DNA of 64,000 nucleotides from positions 248,001 to 312,000 of the forward strand of contig JBBELK010000453.1 in assembly GCA_037783545.1 (NCBI GenBank), written 5' to 3'. The stretch is from Henricia sp. BOLD:AAB3569. Lineage: Eukaryota; Echinodermata; Asteroidea; Spinulosida; Echinasteridae. The notes under the pieces are model-generated. The model had not been told where the DNA came from, did no database searches, and worked only from the letters and a program-made list of their open reading frames with translations. The position numbers and the translations under genes were made by a program. Position 1 is the first letter of the stretch. Each line of letters opens with the position of its first letter. Positions 11,354 through 22,245 of this stretch are shown in pieces.

Positions 11354-11902
11354 GGAATACAATGCACTGTTGCGTCATCCAGCACAGCTTTTTAGTCCTG
11401 TATTTTTAATTAATAAACTTTGAAAAGCCACAGGTACCGGTACATGTGTAAGTACAGCGAAATCTGGATTCATGTCAAACTTGGCTATATATGTAACTCA
11501 AAGGTCCTATTAACATTGCGCCGCACAACAAGCGGAACAACAATCACAGTGGCTTAAGAAACATCTACATGTACGTACTTTCAGCCGAAAAACAACTCCC
11601 AGCGACTCACTAGCAACATTTAAACCTAGCGCGTTTAATTACGTCGCAGACCTTGCAAAAAAAAAGGCATATTCTTTTGAGGTTTCATTTATTATCAAGA
11701 TTTCAGTGCAATCCCTGCAGAAATGTAAACTGTAATTCTAGCGTAAAAGTCACACATTCCTGGTTTTGCGTCCCCGTGGTGCTACAATTGGACTTAGTAG
11801 TTAATTGTAATAAATCCTACATGTAGTCAGATTGTACTCAAACCAAGTGACCCATTGTCAATCCTTATCAACCGTCTTCAATCGGCAACGTGTCCAGGAT
11901 AA

Positions 11903-12077
11903 TAAAAAAATTATCTCGCCCCGGGGCGAGTTCAACCCCGAGATGAACCGTTTTCAACCCGGGGCGAGCTTTCAACCCGGGGCGAAAAATTTTAACCCTG
12001 GTCCCGAGCAGGGTTGAGTTCAACCCGGGTTGAAAGCAATTTCGGGGTTGGCGCGGGGTTGAAATTTCTCAAGTGTG
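11903..12077. repeat. self-similar element built of CCCGGGGCGAG / GGGTTGA words
   Basis: Words such as CCCGGGGCGAGTTCAACCCC repeat in direct and inverted form over 175 bp, ending near CTCAAGTGTGAATAAT. The architecture is like 42386-42798 and the other word elements, though the words differ. No clean target duplication. Confidence 0.5.
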
Positions 12078-12344
12078 AATAATATAATCCCATTGAAGCT
12101 GCGACACTGCAGTTGCTTCTTTGGGGCATTGGACTTGCTCTTAGACTTCCCGGCAATCCTTGGTAGAATCGTGAGATCAGAAATTCATGCCGGTTTGGAG
12201 CCAAAACCGTGGTCGACTGTAGCAGAGGGACGGATGCATCGGGGCCGGCCAACTGGGATGCAAAACCAGGAATGTGTGACAGGGGCCTTACAGAGCTGCC
12301 AACCCTCCCAGATTCCCTGGAAAATGACCGCAACCAATTTCACG

Positions 12345-12480
12345 AAACCGTACGCACTGCGTAAGCCCACTTGCCCAACGTTTTATTGCATAAGTTGTGC
12401 TACATTTCTGCGATAATATTTCGCCATTTTCAAAAGTTGCGCAGGATACGCACTTTTTCATGAAATCGGCTGCTGATCTC
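12345..12480 (+). repeat. dispersed repeat R9, copy 2
   Basis: Second copy of the repeat at 11035-11180, same orientation. Confidence 0.5.
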
Positions 12481-12539
12481 ACAACTCCCAACACATAAAA
12501 ACCCTCCTGGATTGTCAACAATCTCAGAGAATTTTCAGA

Positions 12540-13640
12540 TGATTCTGAGGTCAGGAGATCAACCTACATGTACACTATTTTCCAGTCTGTCTTCTCTAAA
12601 GTCTGCTTACACAGGAAAAGTACCTAGTATGTTATAACATTCACAGTATGTATAGTATTTTCACATGGGTTAACTTAATCCAACAGATCTACAGTGCGTT
12701 AACCTTTATACCCACTCATACATGTACACTGTGTGTGGCATGCTGTCCTGTAATTTGTAAGTGTGTGCTGTATGCACACTTTACATTCCTTCTCACACAA
12801 GTCTATGCACCCAGTCGCGCCTTACGTATGCACTGTGGACGTTTCTTTGTATTCGTGCACTTAAGAGAATTGGTTGGAAAATCGTTGTTTTCTCCAAATT
12901 CTTCCCTCATCCACCCCAATTTTTTCCTAATCCATGTTTCTAAACTTTACTCCTGAACCCTATAACCTTTTTTTTTTTAACCCTCCACCCCCAACCTAAC
13001 CCCTTTTCCAAAGTTTGGACAACATGACTGTGGACTTGAGCGATCGAGTGCAAGTCCACAATCCGTCACTTTTCCCCGCAAATTGTGGACTTGAATGGGT
13101 TTCGAGTCCACACCACGTACGCAAGGTGCGTACAGTAGGACACACCTTTGAACAAGGTGCGAGAGTTGATTTGACAAATTGTTCATACTGATGAATGTAC
13201 AAAAGAAAATTGAGAGATGATCATGTATTTGTGTTGAGCACTGAAATTTATACATGTACCGGTAGCTTGGCCATTAGTGTTGAGAATACGCACATTAATT
13301 TACGGTACTGTACCAGTAGTTGTCATTTAATTGTTGAGAGGCCGGCCACAAGGGAAACGTTTCATACAGTGCATTAAAATGCAGTGTGAAGAGACCGGAA
13401 CAATAGGGCTCACTTTATTCCTGCTGGCAAACCTAGTGCATGTTTTATGTCATTCACAATATACTGAAACAGGAAGTTGTGTGTATAATATCGGGCCTTG
13501 ACATTACTGAGCTCACTGAGGCCAATGGCCTTTTAATATGCCCTGCTGATTTGGCTTTGCTGATTTGGCCATGCCCCCTTATAAGATCATATATGTACAC
13601 TTTCTGAGGCCAACTTGGGCAGTTCAGTCTTCAGAGGTTT
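12540..13640. other. intron 1 stretch without recognised elements
   Basis: AT-rich with TACATGTA words; a C-rich patch at 12985-13015. No coding or repeat signal was placed. Confidence 0.35.
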
Positions 13641-13645
13641 TTATA

Positions 13646-14000
13646 ACATGTATGATCTGGTGGGTATACATGCCGTGCTCGTGATCAAGGAGTTGTAGGT
13701 TAATTCTGGCCCCACTTGTGCCAATGTGTTTGTGTCCGTGGGCAAGACACTTAATCTCAATTGCCTCGTCAAAGCGATATTTGGGGAGCTGTTAGGAGAA
13801 ATGTGACAATCTAAGTGCTGATAGAGTTGTGCGCCTTGGCCAGGTAGCCACCTAGTCGAAGCGAAACTGTTCTGGTGATTCCCTGATGGCAGCGATAATA
13901 GTGGCAACAGCGGCAGTATTACCCTGTAGGGTAGATATGTGCGCTATACAAGAATCCACCATTATTATTTTTGTCTTGGGTTCAAATCCCGATGAGGCCC
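13646..14000 (+). mobile_element. decayed SINE-like repeat
   Basis: GTGGGCAAGACACTTAATCTCAA resembles the body of tRNA-derived SINEs, and TGTGCGCTATACAAGAATCC followed by ACCATTATTATT looks like a SINE or LINE 3' tail. The same tail recurs alone at 58660-58715. GGTTCAAATCCC (13980) is a B-box-like sequence. Confidence 0.5.
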
Positions 14001-15487
14001 AGTGATATTTCTCATGTATGTTTGATTTTTTACGTACTTTAATGGTGATTAAGAACTGCATTCGTTAAATATGTAATGGGTCATACAAACAATGTAGAAT
14101 AGAACCATTAATCATTTTAGAAGAAGAGGGGCGGAGGTGTAATAATGTACGGTACAGGCATAGAGACGTTCGTGTATTATTTTCTTTTATAATATTGACA
14201 AAAAATCCTTAATCAGTAAACCATTTCGTGCAAGAAAAACATTTACTCTGTGATATTTGTCACCAGACCTATACACACACTGTACTCAAACCATTCCTAT
14301 GATGAAAGTACATGCAGATGTACTGCACAGCCTAGCAACCATTCTCGTTCAAATTGACATAATGTTACATGTGGGCTGAAGTCATTTAATCTTAATTTGT
14401 ATGCTGCCAATTTATGATTGACACGTACAGTGTAGTGCTTGAAATAATTTACTAGATACACCGCAGATGCAATTAAGCACTTTGAAGAGGGATACGAAGT
14501 TCATATTTAATTTAAATAATCGATGCATGGTGTCCATTAAACGAATAGAGTGGGGAAAGGTATTTGGACTACTAATAACGTAGTGTATTTCAAGTTACAA
14601 TTTGGCTTTTACATTTGGCTTCATCTGATAAATGTGCATGAGTGGTACATACGGTACACTGTTGATTCTCTCTCGTTTTACTGCTGATTTTATGCAGTTT
14701 TTGTTTTTGACTAGTTTTGTTAGTTTGTTTAACGTTTGGCAGATATACCATACCGGTACATTAGACAGGGAATGTTGCTGACATCTGGGAACAAATTCCT
14801 TACCAAATAATTTCTTCACCAATGTGTTAATTAAGGTGTCTATTAATTTAACTCCCCTAGGAAAGCCCGTGACAGCCTCTGAAAGTTAACCCACGGATGA
14901 AACTTAAAAAATGCAGTACACACAACAGCCGTTGGCAAAGCGCCTACATGTATTTGTTATGAATGGCGTGCGTTTAGGCTGTTTGGTGTATTATCTGGTG
15001 CAGATGCGGGCGGTGCTGTGATTGGATCCTGAGAGCGGTTCTCCAGTAGGCCTACTGGGATGGCTAAAACATTTCTATTGTTACATCATTTGAATAAGAA
15101 AACCTCGTCCCTGACATGGCTGCTGGTTGAAAGAATCTATCTTTAACATAATTACTCCGAAATTTGGACTTATCAGCAGTTTGTTTTAATATTCTTCTCG
15201 TATGTCCATTCGTTTTACATAGAACTCACAAAGGGAACATTTTCTGTGCATTTTGTCTGTTATAACATCACAAAATAACAGGCAAGACGGTAATCACTAG
15301 AGTAGGCATTGATAAACCGGCCATTTTAAGGCTAATACTGTAGGCCTATATAAGCAATAGAATATACATGTACCGTACACAAACAAATGGGTGTAAAATG
15401 TAGCGTGGACCATTAACCATGCATAGCTACGGTCCAATAACCCCGATGTGATGTTACGACTCTGCCCGCAAATTGTCTCATATACCG
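14001..15487. other. intron 1 stretch without recognised elements
   Basis: Only scattered palindromic octamers. Nothing else seen. Confidence 0.35.
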
Positions 15488-15632
15488 GTAGGGGCCATCT
15501 ATATAGTACGTACATTGTACGCACAGAGGGGATTGGAGTGTCAGAGCCAATGCGTACATGTACGCTAATGTTAAAGACAATTGATGTCGGAAATTTTCCT
15601 AAAAATTGCGTACTTTATGGACGGCCTCTAGA
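15488..15632. mobile_element. small Harbinger-like MITE
   Basis: GGGGCCATCTATATAGTACG at the left end pairs with GCGTACTTTATGGACGGCCTC at the right end, the same ends as the larger element at 7014-7572. TA-containing flanks are present but no exact duplication. Confidence 0.55.
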
Positions 15633-15850
15633 CGTTATTCCTTCTTCCGAGGAGAAAACTTTTGTGCTAAAAGTAGAAAAAGGCCCAAATTGTTCAAAAG
15701 CACATACTGTACGTACGTACAAATTTTCCTTAAAGGCCCATTGTACCATTTGCAATGGTTTAGAGTTTACTCAAAGTGTTTATAAGAAATGGTGACAAAC
15801 TACACTACCCGTATACCCAGCACCATATGTGACAAAGCCCCCTACTGCCA

Positions 15851-15890
15851 CTATAGACTGTATCGAATAGCCGCCATCTTGTGGGGCAGT
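15851..15890. mobile_element. solitary end of the ATAGACCG inverted-repeat family
   Basis: CTATAGACTGTATCGAATAG followed by CCGCCATCTTGTGGGGCA matches one terminal repeat of the element at 26424-26590. No partner was found, and it abuts the LINE fragment. It contains GCCGCCATCTTG, a YY1-type sequence. Confidence 0.55.
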
Positions 15891-15899
15891 TTTAGATTG

Positions 15900-16358
15900 T
15901 TCACCTTTTGTGCCTTTTGTCGAGCGCCTGGAACATGACAGATAGTTATTTTCCGTTGTTTCCTTCTGTCACCCCGTACGCCCCTATGAGTCTGGGTTTT
16001 TCGATTTATTCCAAGGTGAAGTAAATCGTGCCATAATTGAACTGGAACCATTTGGGTAATTGTTTGAAGAGGAATTAGCGATATCATATCAATGACATCT
16101 GCTGTACCTGACATCATTGGGATTATCAATTTCCCTCTTACCATGTAGATCGGGTCCGGGGTTTGGGGAAATATCCCCACAAGAGAGTAACTTTATATGT
16201 ACAATGAAAGTCGCTGATGTGTTGCTATAATAAGGCATCCGAATCGCCAGGAACCCATGGAAGCGGAACTTACAAAGGACAGGGGCATTGTCTGGCTTCA
16301 CGACCAGTGTGTCCATGTATGTAGTTGAAAGCCAACACAAAGAACTAGCAGGAAACAA
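15900..16358 (-). mobile_element. LINE fragment: 5' end of the second ORF
   Basis: On the minus strand a frame contains LLSCGDISPNPGP (GDISPNPGP at 16152-16178), the GDxxPNPGP signature at the start of ORF2 in CR1/L2/Jockey-type non-LTR retrotransposons; it is related to 2A-like peptides but has S where 2A has E. In another minus frame follows LRHLG-like LLHLGINRKTQTHRGVRGDR and RKQRKI, also typical of the segment before the endonuclease. The two parts are in different frames, so the copy is broken. Endonuclease and reverse transcriptase are missing: the fragment ends near the solitary MITE end at 15890. Confidence 0.6.
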
Positions 16359-17764
16359 AGCATATTGATCACCATTGTTCCCTAGAGTGTACTGGTATGT
16401 TGTTCACACTGTAGATTTGAAGGTTCAGAGGTATTAATTGTTAAACAGATTCTCGTCGAAATACTGCCATAGCGGACATATTTATAGGGATTCAATCCTA
16501 CCGGTACCATTTGGTAATGAAGAAATCTTGATATCCTCAGCACAATTGAAAATCGGAAGGGTACAGAATTTAAGCACAAACATCCAGTAAAGTTAATACA
16601 ATTGGCCAGTTGAAGAAATTCAGCGAAACAAAGTTGTCTTCCTGATAAAAGAGACAAGTAAGCACAGAGCAAGGTTCCAGCGTGGCAGCCTGTGAGGCGC
16701 TCAACATTTAAGAAGCAGTGCAGTAGCTACGGTACATGTACATCACACCTAGAAATTTTTAAATGCCTATTTTTTCTCAAAATGCGTGCTAGATTCTTTA
16801 CTTGTCTGTGTATTTCAGTAGTCAACCACGAAGAAAGAAGCACATTTATAAATGAAATTTTTCGCACAAAACCTTTGATCTCGACCACATTTGGGAAGAT
16901 CCACCTCGCACTCTCTTCCTTCGCCAAGCTCGTAAAAATTTGTGAACTCATGCATGTAAACTATTAGACGGGTTCCCGTATCCTAACTCCCAGCGGTCGA
17001 GTTGGTCGAGTCAAGTTGGTAGCCGTGACCGAATACTCAGAAACTTTAGGTCTGGGAACTAGACAAGGGCAGTGTGCTACCTAACGTCTGCGAAGGGACC
17101 CTAGTTGGCACCGTACGTACACTCTATATTGTTGATTTGAAAGTTTCTATACGAATGTTCGTATAGTAAACATGCATTGCATCGTATACTGTACATCCCA
17201 TAGAATGGGCACTACGCGATAAATACGGTAGCAACACTGCGAGGCCAAATTTTCATACGATGTCCATCATCACTCACATCAGTAGGTCATTAGTAGGTCA
17301 TGAGTAGGTTATTGTCTGTCTCGCATGTTAAAAACAAAAACAATAACAACGTCTTGGGCCTAGACTATATACATGTGTAAGTGGAAGATTAAAAATGGAA
17401 GAATTACCTTGATTAAAACATTTTACCATTTTGGAATGTTAAAATATTAAAAGCAGCTTTTGGTTTCTGGTATGTTTGTGGAATTGTGGTCCATTCTTGA
17501 GCAATTACATGTACCGGTAGGACTATAAAGCATATATGCAGGATACCATTACCAAACAAACAAATACATGTAGAACTGTGTTTTAATATCAATGGTCAGA
17601 TATCCGGGCACCCGGATACTCAGCCCTGGCTTATTAATTAGGACACTTCAGTGAGTTAATTGCCCTTGATAGTCCTTGTACCAGTACATGTAAATGCCTG
17701 TACAAGTAGAGTGGACAGACAGAAGGCCTTGTATTGAGGGCATTGCATTGACAATTAATGCTAC
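16359..17764. other. intron 1 stretch without recognised elements
   Basis: GGTCATTAGTAGGTCATGAG near 17285 is a small tandem repeat (three AGTAGGT units). Otherwise nothing seen. Confidence 0.35.
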
Positions 17765-18115
17765 CTTGTCCTAAGCTCGGGATCAAGATTGATTTCCTTG
17801 ATAAGAATGTGTCAGTGTTAACCGCAATGATCCTGAGTGCCGCATTTACATTCTGTAGTTGATCTCAAACGCAGTGCCAGAAGTTGCAGTCAAAGGTCGT
17901 GCTCTATGTGTGTATGTACTGATCAAGGCAACTTAATTGAATTTTGCTGGCTTCCCCCTCCCCCCCCCCCCCCCCCCCCCCCCAACCCCCTATGGCTGTG
18001 GAGCGGATGCGGTAAAAGATTAACTGCAAACTGATTCCGAGCTCGGGATCGAATCTTTTGCCGGGGTGAATCCCGAGCTCGGTGTTCGACCCCGAGCTCA
18101 GGATCAAGCATAAAC
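17765..18115. repeat. GAGCTCGGGATC word element, copy 2 (decayed)
   Basis: It shares with 42386-42798 the words CTCGGGATCAAGATTGAT, GCAGTCAAAGGTC.TGCTCTA, CTATGGCTG, AACTGCAAACTGAT and CCGAGCTCGG. The left end is worn; the right side ends AGGATCAAGCATAAACA. A long C run (17961-17983) has expanded inside it. Confidence 0.6.
17953..17990 (+). repeat. C homopolymer of about 23 bases
   Basis: CCCCCTC followed by an unbroken C run. A minus-strand open frame through it (a poly-glycine stretch) is an artefact. Confidence 0.8.
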
Positions 18116-18119
18116 AGGG

Positions 18120-19326
18120 TGTAAATGCACCCTCTGTTGAAAATTGATTGTCGTTATATGCACATGCATCCTGTTTTGCATACGGTAAATTTGGTTTGGT
18201 AATGATGCCAAAGGTCACATAATTCAAATAGATGGTTTGACATGCGACCTCATTCCTATTAACCAAACTTATGCAAAACATGATGCGTACACATAATGCC
18301 GGGCATGTTTTGGTTTGCTGTGACGCCAGAGCTAGGGTGCATCGTCTAAGGCAATTATAATTCACCCATATCGCCATCCTGTTTACTTGCACACTAAGCT
18401 ACCGTAGCTCAATATCCCTGAAGGAGAAATCAATACTGTGTGATGAGATGCAGTGCACGGATATAATAACGGGTAAAAAACAAATTAATATTTAATTGTG
18501 CGGCACCTGTGTAACAGCCCTTTGCAAAGTCAATAAACGCTGTGGGAATTTATATGAGTCGGCATGAAGGGTGGCCGGGATATAGTCCCAGGATTAATAA
18601 CAAACTTGTTATATTTTAATTAACTGTTGCATTGCATAAAGTCCTCCAGGTGCTTTATAGTTTAATATATCTGTAATGCTTGCTTGCACATCCACTAAGG
18701 GATAACCGTTAGTGTTGACTAATTACTGTATTGAGGTGACTGTGGCTATATTTTGCACCCTTGTGATTGTATTACGAGCGTGCACTGGATATTTCTGCTG
18801 AAGTGGTGCTGTAATCTGGTCAAATATATTGTAAGTACATGTACGTGTATAGACCAATCGGGTATCTGCATCTGTTGAGTACTGTGCAACCTCCCTCAAG
18901 GGATATCCCGCACAGGGATCTCCTTCCCTGTATATCCGCCATAGCTGGGGCCCGTCCAGTGCATGGGCTGTGCGTTTTGTGTTGCTGTTAGAACAAAAAG
19001 CACTCATCCATTACATGCACGAACGCGCCCCCCTCCGCGTGCACGCGATGCGCCTCCTTCGTGTACACGCGACGCGCCCGCCTTCGCGTACACAACCCTA
19101 CAAAGACGCGCAACTTGTTCGAAGTAAACAAATGCAGCTTCAGCAACAGAAAAAACATGCAGTTCATTCAGTGGAAGCCCCCCAGCTATGGCGGATATAC
19201 AGGGAAGGAGACCTTAGTTAACGGATTGGTGTATATAGCTTTTTACAGATATTGGTTATGGTTACAAGTATTGTAAGAATAGAACATGTACATGTACCGG
19301 TACTTGTAAAAAAATTTAATGCATTG
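18120..19326. other. intron 1 stretch with one inverted repeat
   Basis: GGGATCTCCTTCCCTGTATA TCCGCCATAGCTGGG (18915-18950) faces its complement CCCAGCTATGGCGGATATAC AGGGAAGGAGA (19180-19212), possibly the ends of a 300-bp element. Between them is a CGCG-rich run (GTGCACGCGATGCGCC words). Confidence 0.45.
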
Positions 19327-19640
19327 TGGGGTACCGTGGCCAAGTGGTGTACCGTGGCCGAGTGGTTTAGGTCGTTGACTCGCAGCATGAAAGAAAACAT
19401 GATGTTGTGGGTTCGAAACTTCACCAATAGTACCTGCATGTGCCCTTGAGCAAGGCACTGGACCACAATTGCTCTATCCTTCAGAAGGGATGTAAAGCTG
19501 TTAGTCCAGTTTGTTGTGTAATGCGCTTACAAGATCCCAGAGCACTCGTCCATGAAGAGTAAGGGGATTCCCCGATGTCTCTTTCTTGGCTGTCAAAGGC
19601 ACTGCCCGCCTATATATCTCAAATTAGGCAGAATATAATT
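19327..19640 (+). mobile_element. tRNA-derived SINE, nearly full length
   Basis: The head has A-box-like GTGGCCGAGTGG and B-box-like GGGTTCGAAAC, the layout of a Leu/Ser-type tRNA. The start of the A-box region is duplicated (GTACCGTGGCCAAGTGGT, then GTACCGTGGCCGAGTGG). The body GAGCAAGGCACT, GGGATGTAAAGC, GATCCCAGAGCACTC is shared with the other copies. Confidence 0.75.
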
Positions 19641-19944
19641 TTTTTATAAATGTAAATCTTTGGCCCCCTAAACAAATTTGATATTGGAAACATGTACAAG
19701 GTTTTATACCGTAGGTGGCCGGTTTGTGAGAAATGTATCCATATGAAACATCCATTAACTTCCCAACCTTGTACTACCGTAACTTCCCATTTCTAACGAC
19801 ATTTCATGATATTTTCATTTTGTTGCTAAAGATCTAAAATGGTTTTGTTAAGTCTTTATGATTGGGTTTTACATGTATTTAATCGTTTGGGAAAATTTGT
19901 AATCACTTTTTATAGGCCCAGTCAGATGAATCTTCGACAAATTT

Positions 19945-20208
19945 CAGGAACAACAGCATTACATTAAGTAACTAAAGAATAGTGTTGATAAAATGCCTTG
20001 TGTTGAATGAATGGTAAAAAAAACCTGTTGGCAAGCAATTTCTTCTGCAGAAGAACCATTTTACACAGGGAAAAAAATCCTGTGGTGCTGGTTACCATCA
20101 ACACTTTTTGTCAGGTTTTTCTTGTCAGGTTTTTCTTGTCAGGTTTTTCTTGCCAGCTCATATGAAGCAAAATTTTGGGCGACTGCAAATGGAGTTTTGG
20201 GCTTTAAT
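19945..20208 (+). repeat. dispersed repeat R2, near-complete copy
   Basis: Runs from CAGGAACAACAGCATTACAT through AATAGTGTTGATAAAATGCC to the GGGCTTTAA end. GTCAGGTTTTTCTT is tandemly repeated three times inside, unlike the other copies. Confidence 0.6.
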
Positions 20209-20790
20209 TTAAATGCCTCATCCTAGCAAATTTTCCTTGTCGGGAGTTAAGAAACGGACCATTAGTTACAGAGAAATTCAGATGGCCAAAAATATGTATT
20301 TTTCCTAAAATTTGATTTCATGCCAAAATCTTGAAAATTAATTAATCAATCTGTTGAAAACAAATTGAGCTTAAATACACCCCCCATAATTGCAGCATAC
20401 ATACGTACACATACACTATTTACAATAAATTAGGAATATTGTGGAGTTATATATGCAGATATCTTATTGAGGGGAAAAACATGCATTCCGCTTGAATGAT
20501 TTTGTGTATGATTAGACAATTGTATCTGCATGGCACCTTGTCACAGGAATACATGTGTACATGTAGCTGAATAAAGTCCAAAATTGACAACATACATCCA
20601 ATTTCCCTAACTTATACTCTACTGTTTGTGTACAGTATTCCACAGAGGTGGATCACAAATGTAAATCTACGGTACATGGGAGTGACGTTGGAGTAAAAAA
20701 ATTGCAGGAAATTTATTTCCCCAGAATCGTCCTTGTTGTACCATACAATGTATGTGAAGCCTGACTGACTGTAATTGTCTGCCATCTCTT

Positions 20791-21215
20791 TGAGTGCATT
20801 TAGAAATTGCTTTGCCTATTGTCACCGCTAGTCGTCATGACAACCGCATACATGCCATTCTCTTCATCTTCCTTGTTCATTGTGGTCTTATAACTCAATT
20901 GCAGCCGCGGTTCGGTAAAAACCGTGGCACGGTGAATTGTTTTTTTTTTTTTTTTTTTGATGTTTCTATTCAGTACAAACTTTCCTGGGGTCGCCACGAG
21001 ATTTGTCCCACCGTCGCGGCATTGCAGCCGGCGATCGATATTTCAGATTGAATCGCCAGCGGTTGATCCCGAGTCACTCGGTCCACAAAGACACACTGCG
21101 CCTTTTCATCTTCCGTTTCTCATTAAGATCCGGCCGAACAGCCCATGCAAATTGGGCGAATTGTTGTCCCCGTTGTACCGCGTGCATGTCTAAATGAGAT
21201 CGCGGAGGTTATAAC
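20791..21215. other. repeat-poor, CpG-bearing intronic segment
   Basis: More GC-rich than its surroundings, free of the listed repeats, with ATGCAAAT at 21145. It could be a conserved regulatory element. No splice-bounded exon could be defended. Confidence 0.3.
20940..20958 (+). repeat. T homopolymer
   Basis: An unbroken run of 19 T in otherwise mixed sequence. Confidence 0.9.
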
Positions 21216-21498
21216 AGTACAGCCCTGATCGGATTTCTGAAAAGCCAACTGTGGTTTGGAGGCAAAGTTTGACCTGGAATTGAGGGCTGTATCAAACAAC
21301 TAGAATGCAGGGTAGTTTTGCCGATTTGTTTGCCTTGCGTTAAACCCTAGTGCACACACGCTGCTTTTGTGTGTATACACAAAACCAGCGTCGACATCAG
21401 TGCGTTCGTTTATTGCACAAACATTTCAGATTTGATTTGAAAACAAATACCTTATTTAGATGTTGAAGCTTAGATTATTTAAACATGGTTAATAACGG

Positions 21499-22245
21499 TG
21501 TGCCTAACGAGTCAAATATTTGAATATTCAATCAAGCATTTTACCAAATTGAATATTCGGTATGTGCTTTTTCCACTCCAAACCAAACATGTCTTTCAGC
21601 TAGGAAGAAGTGAAAACCCTTTTTCCTTTGTCAAAAAGGCCACTTTGATATGTCATATTTGCATCCAAACATGCATGAGTCCAGTGTACAAGGGCTGTCG
21701 ATAATCTTTGCAAAAACTCTTCGGGAGAGAGACTGCTATGCAAGTTATAACATGAAGTCTATAGTTTGAGCACAGATTATTTTTTGAGGCGGCAAGTTCG
21801 GCAATAAAAAGGCTAAGGCCAAAATAAAAAATAGTTCTGCTTCCGATTACATGGCATTTCAAAATAGGGTAGGTATATAGGTAGGGAATTTTTTTTTTTT
21901 GCCAATTTGTTTTGTGCACAATCATATGGAGGCATCTGCGTGTAGTCAAGGCTTAAGGGTAACAGTAAAACAATGGAAACAAGACTACCAAATATTCGTT
22001 TATACATGTATCAATACACTAAAATTTTTTATTTTAATTTTTTTATTTTGTTTAAATTTTATTTTTTTAAATTTTTTTTCCAATAAAAAAAATAGGGTCG
22101 CAGCCTAAAAATAGGGTCGGTCGGGAAACCGGAAGCAGAACTATTATTTTTTTTGGCCTAATGTAACTTCTTGTGAGCTGTGAGTTTGGATATGCCAAAA
22201 TCAATTAATTTCACGGCAAACTTTTTTGTCAAAATTTTAGAAAAA
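21499..22245 (+). repeat. dispersed repeat R5, copy 1, split by a Harbinger-like MITE
   Basis: Homologous to 49107-49500 (GTGCCTAACGA, AAACATGTCTTTCAGCTAGG, AGTCCAGTGTACAAGGGCTG, CAAAATCAATTAATTTCACG). The 49-kb copy runs straight across the point where 21817-22159 is inserted here, so it serves as the empty site. Confidence 0.7.
21817..22159. mobile_element. PIF/Harbinger-like MITE inside R5
   Basis: Inverted ends GGCCAAAATAAAAAATAGTT and AACTATTATTTTTTTTGGCC extend to CTGCTTCCG/CGGAAGCAG. TAA lies on both sides (21814-21816, 22160-22162). 343 bp, very AT-rich inside, with AATAGGGTCG repeated. No coding capacity. Confidence 0.78.

Noticed and set aside
17904-18392. 162-codon minus frame as a gene
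   Set aside because: It runs through a C homopolymer (poly-glycine) and the GAGCTCGGGATC repeat; no domain and no family match.
20957-21197. Overlapping frames at the GC-richer island as an extra exon
   Set aside because: No matching AG/GT pair keeps phase with the neighbouring exons and no family is recognisable.
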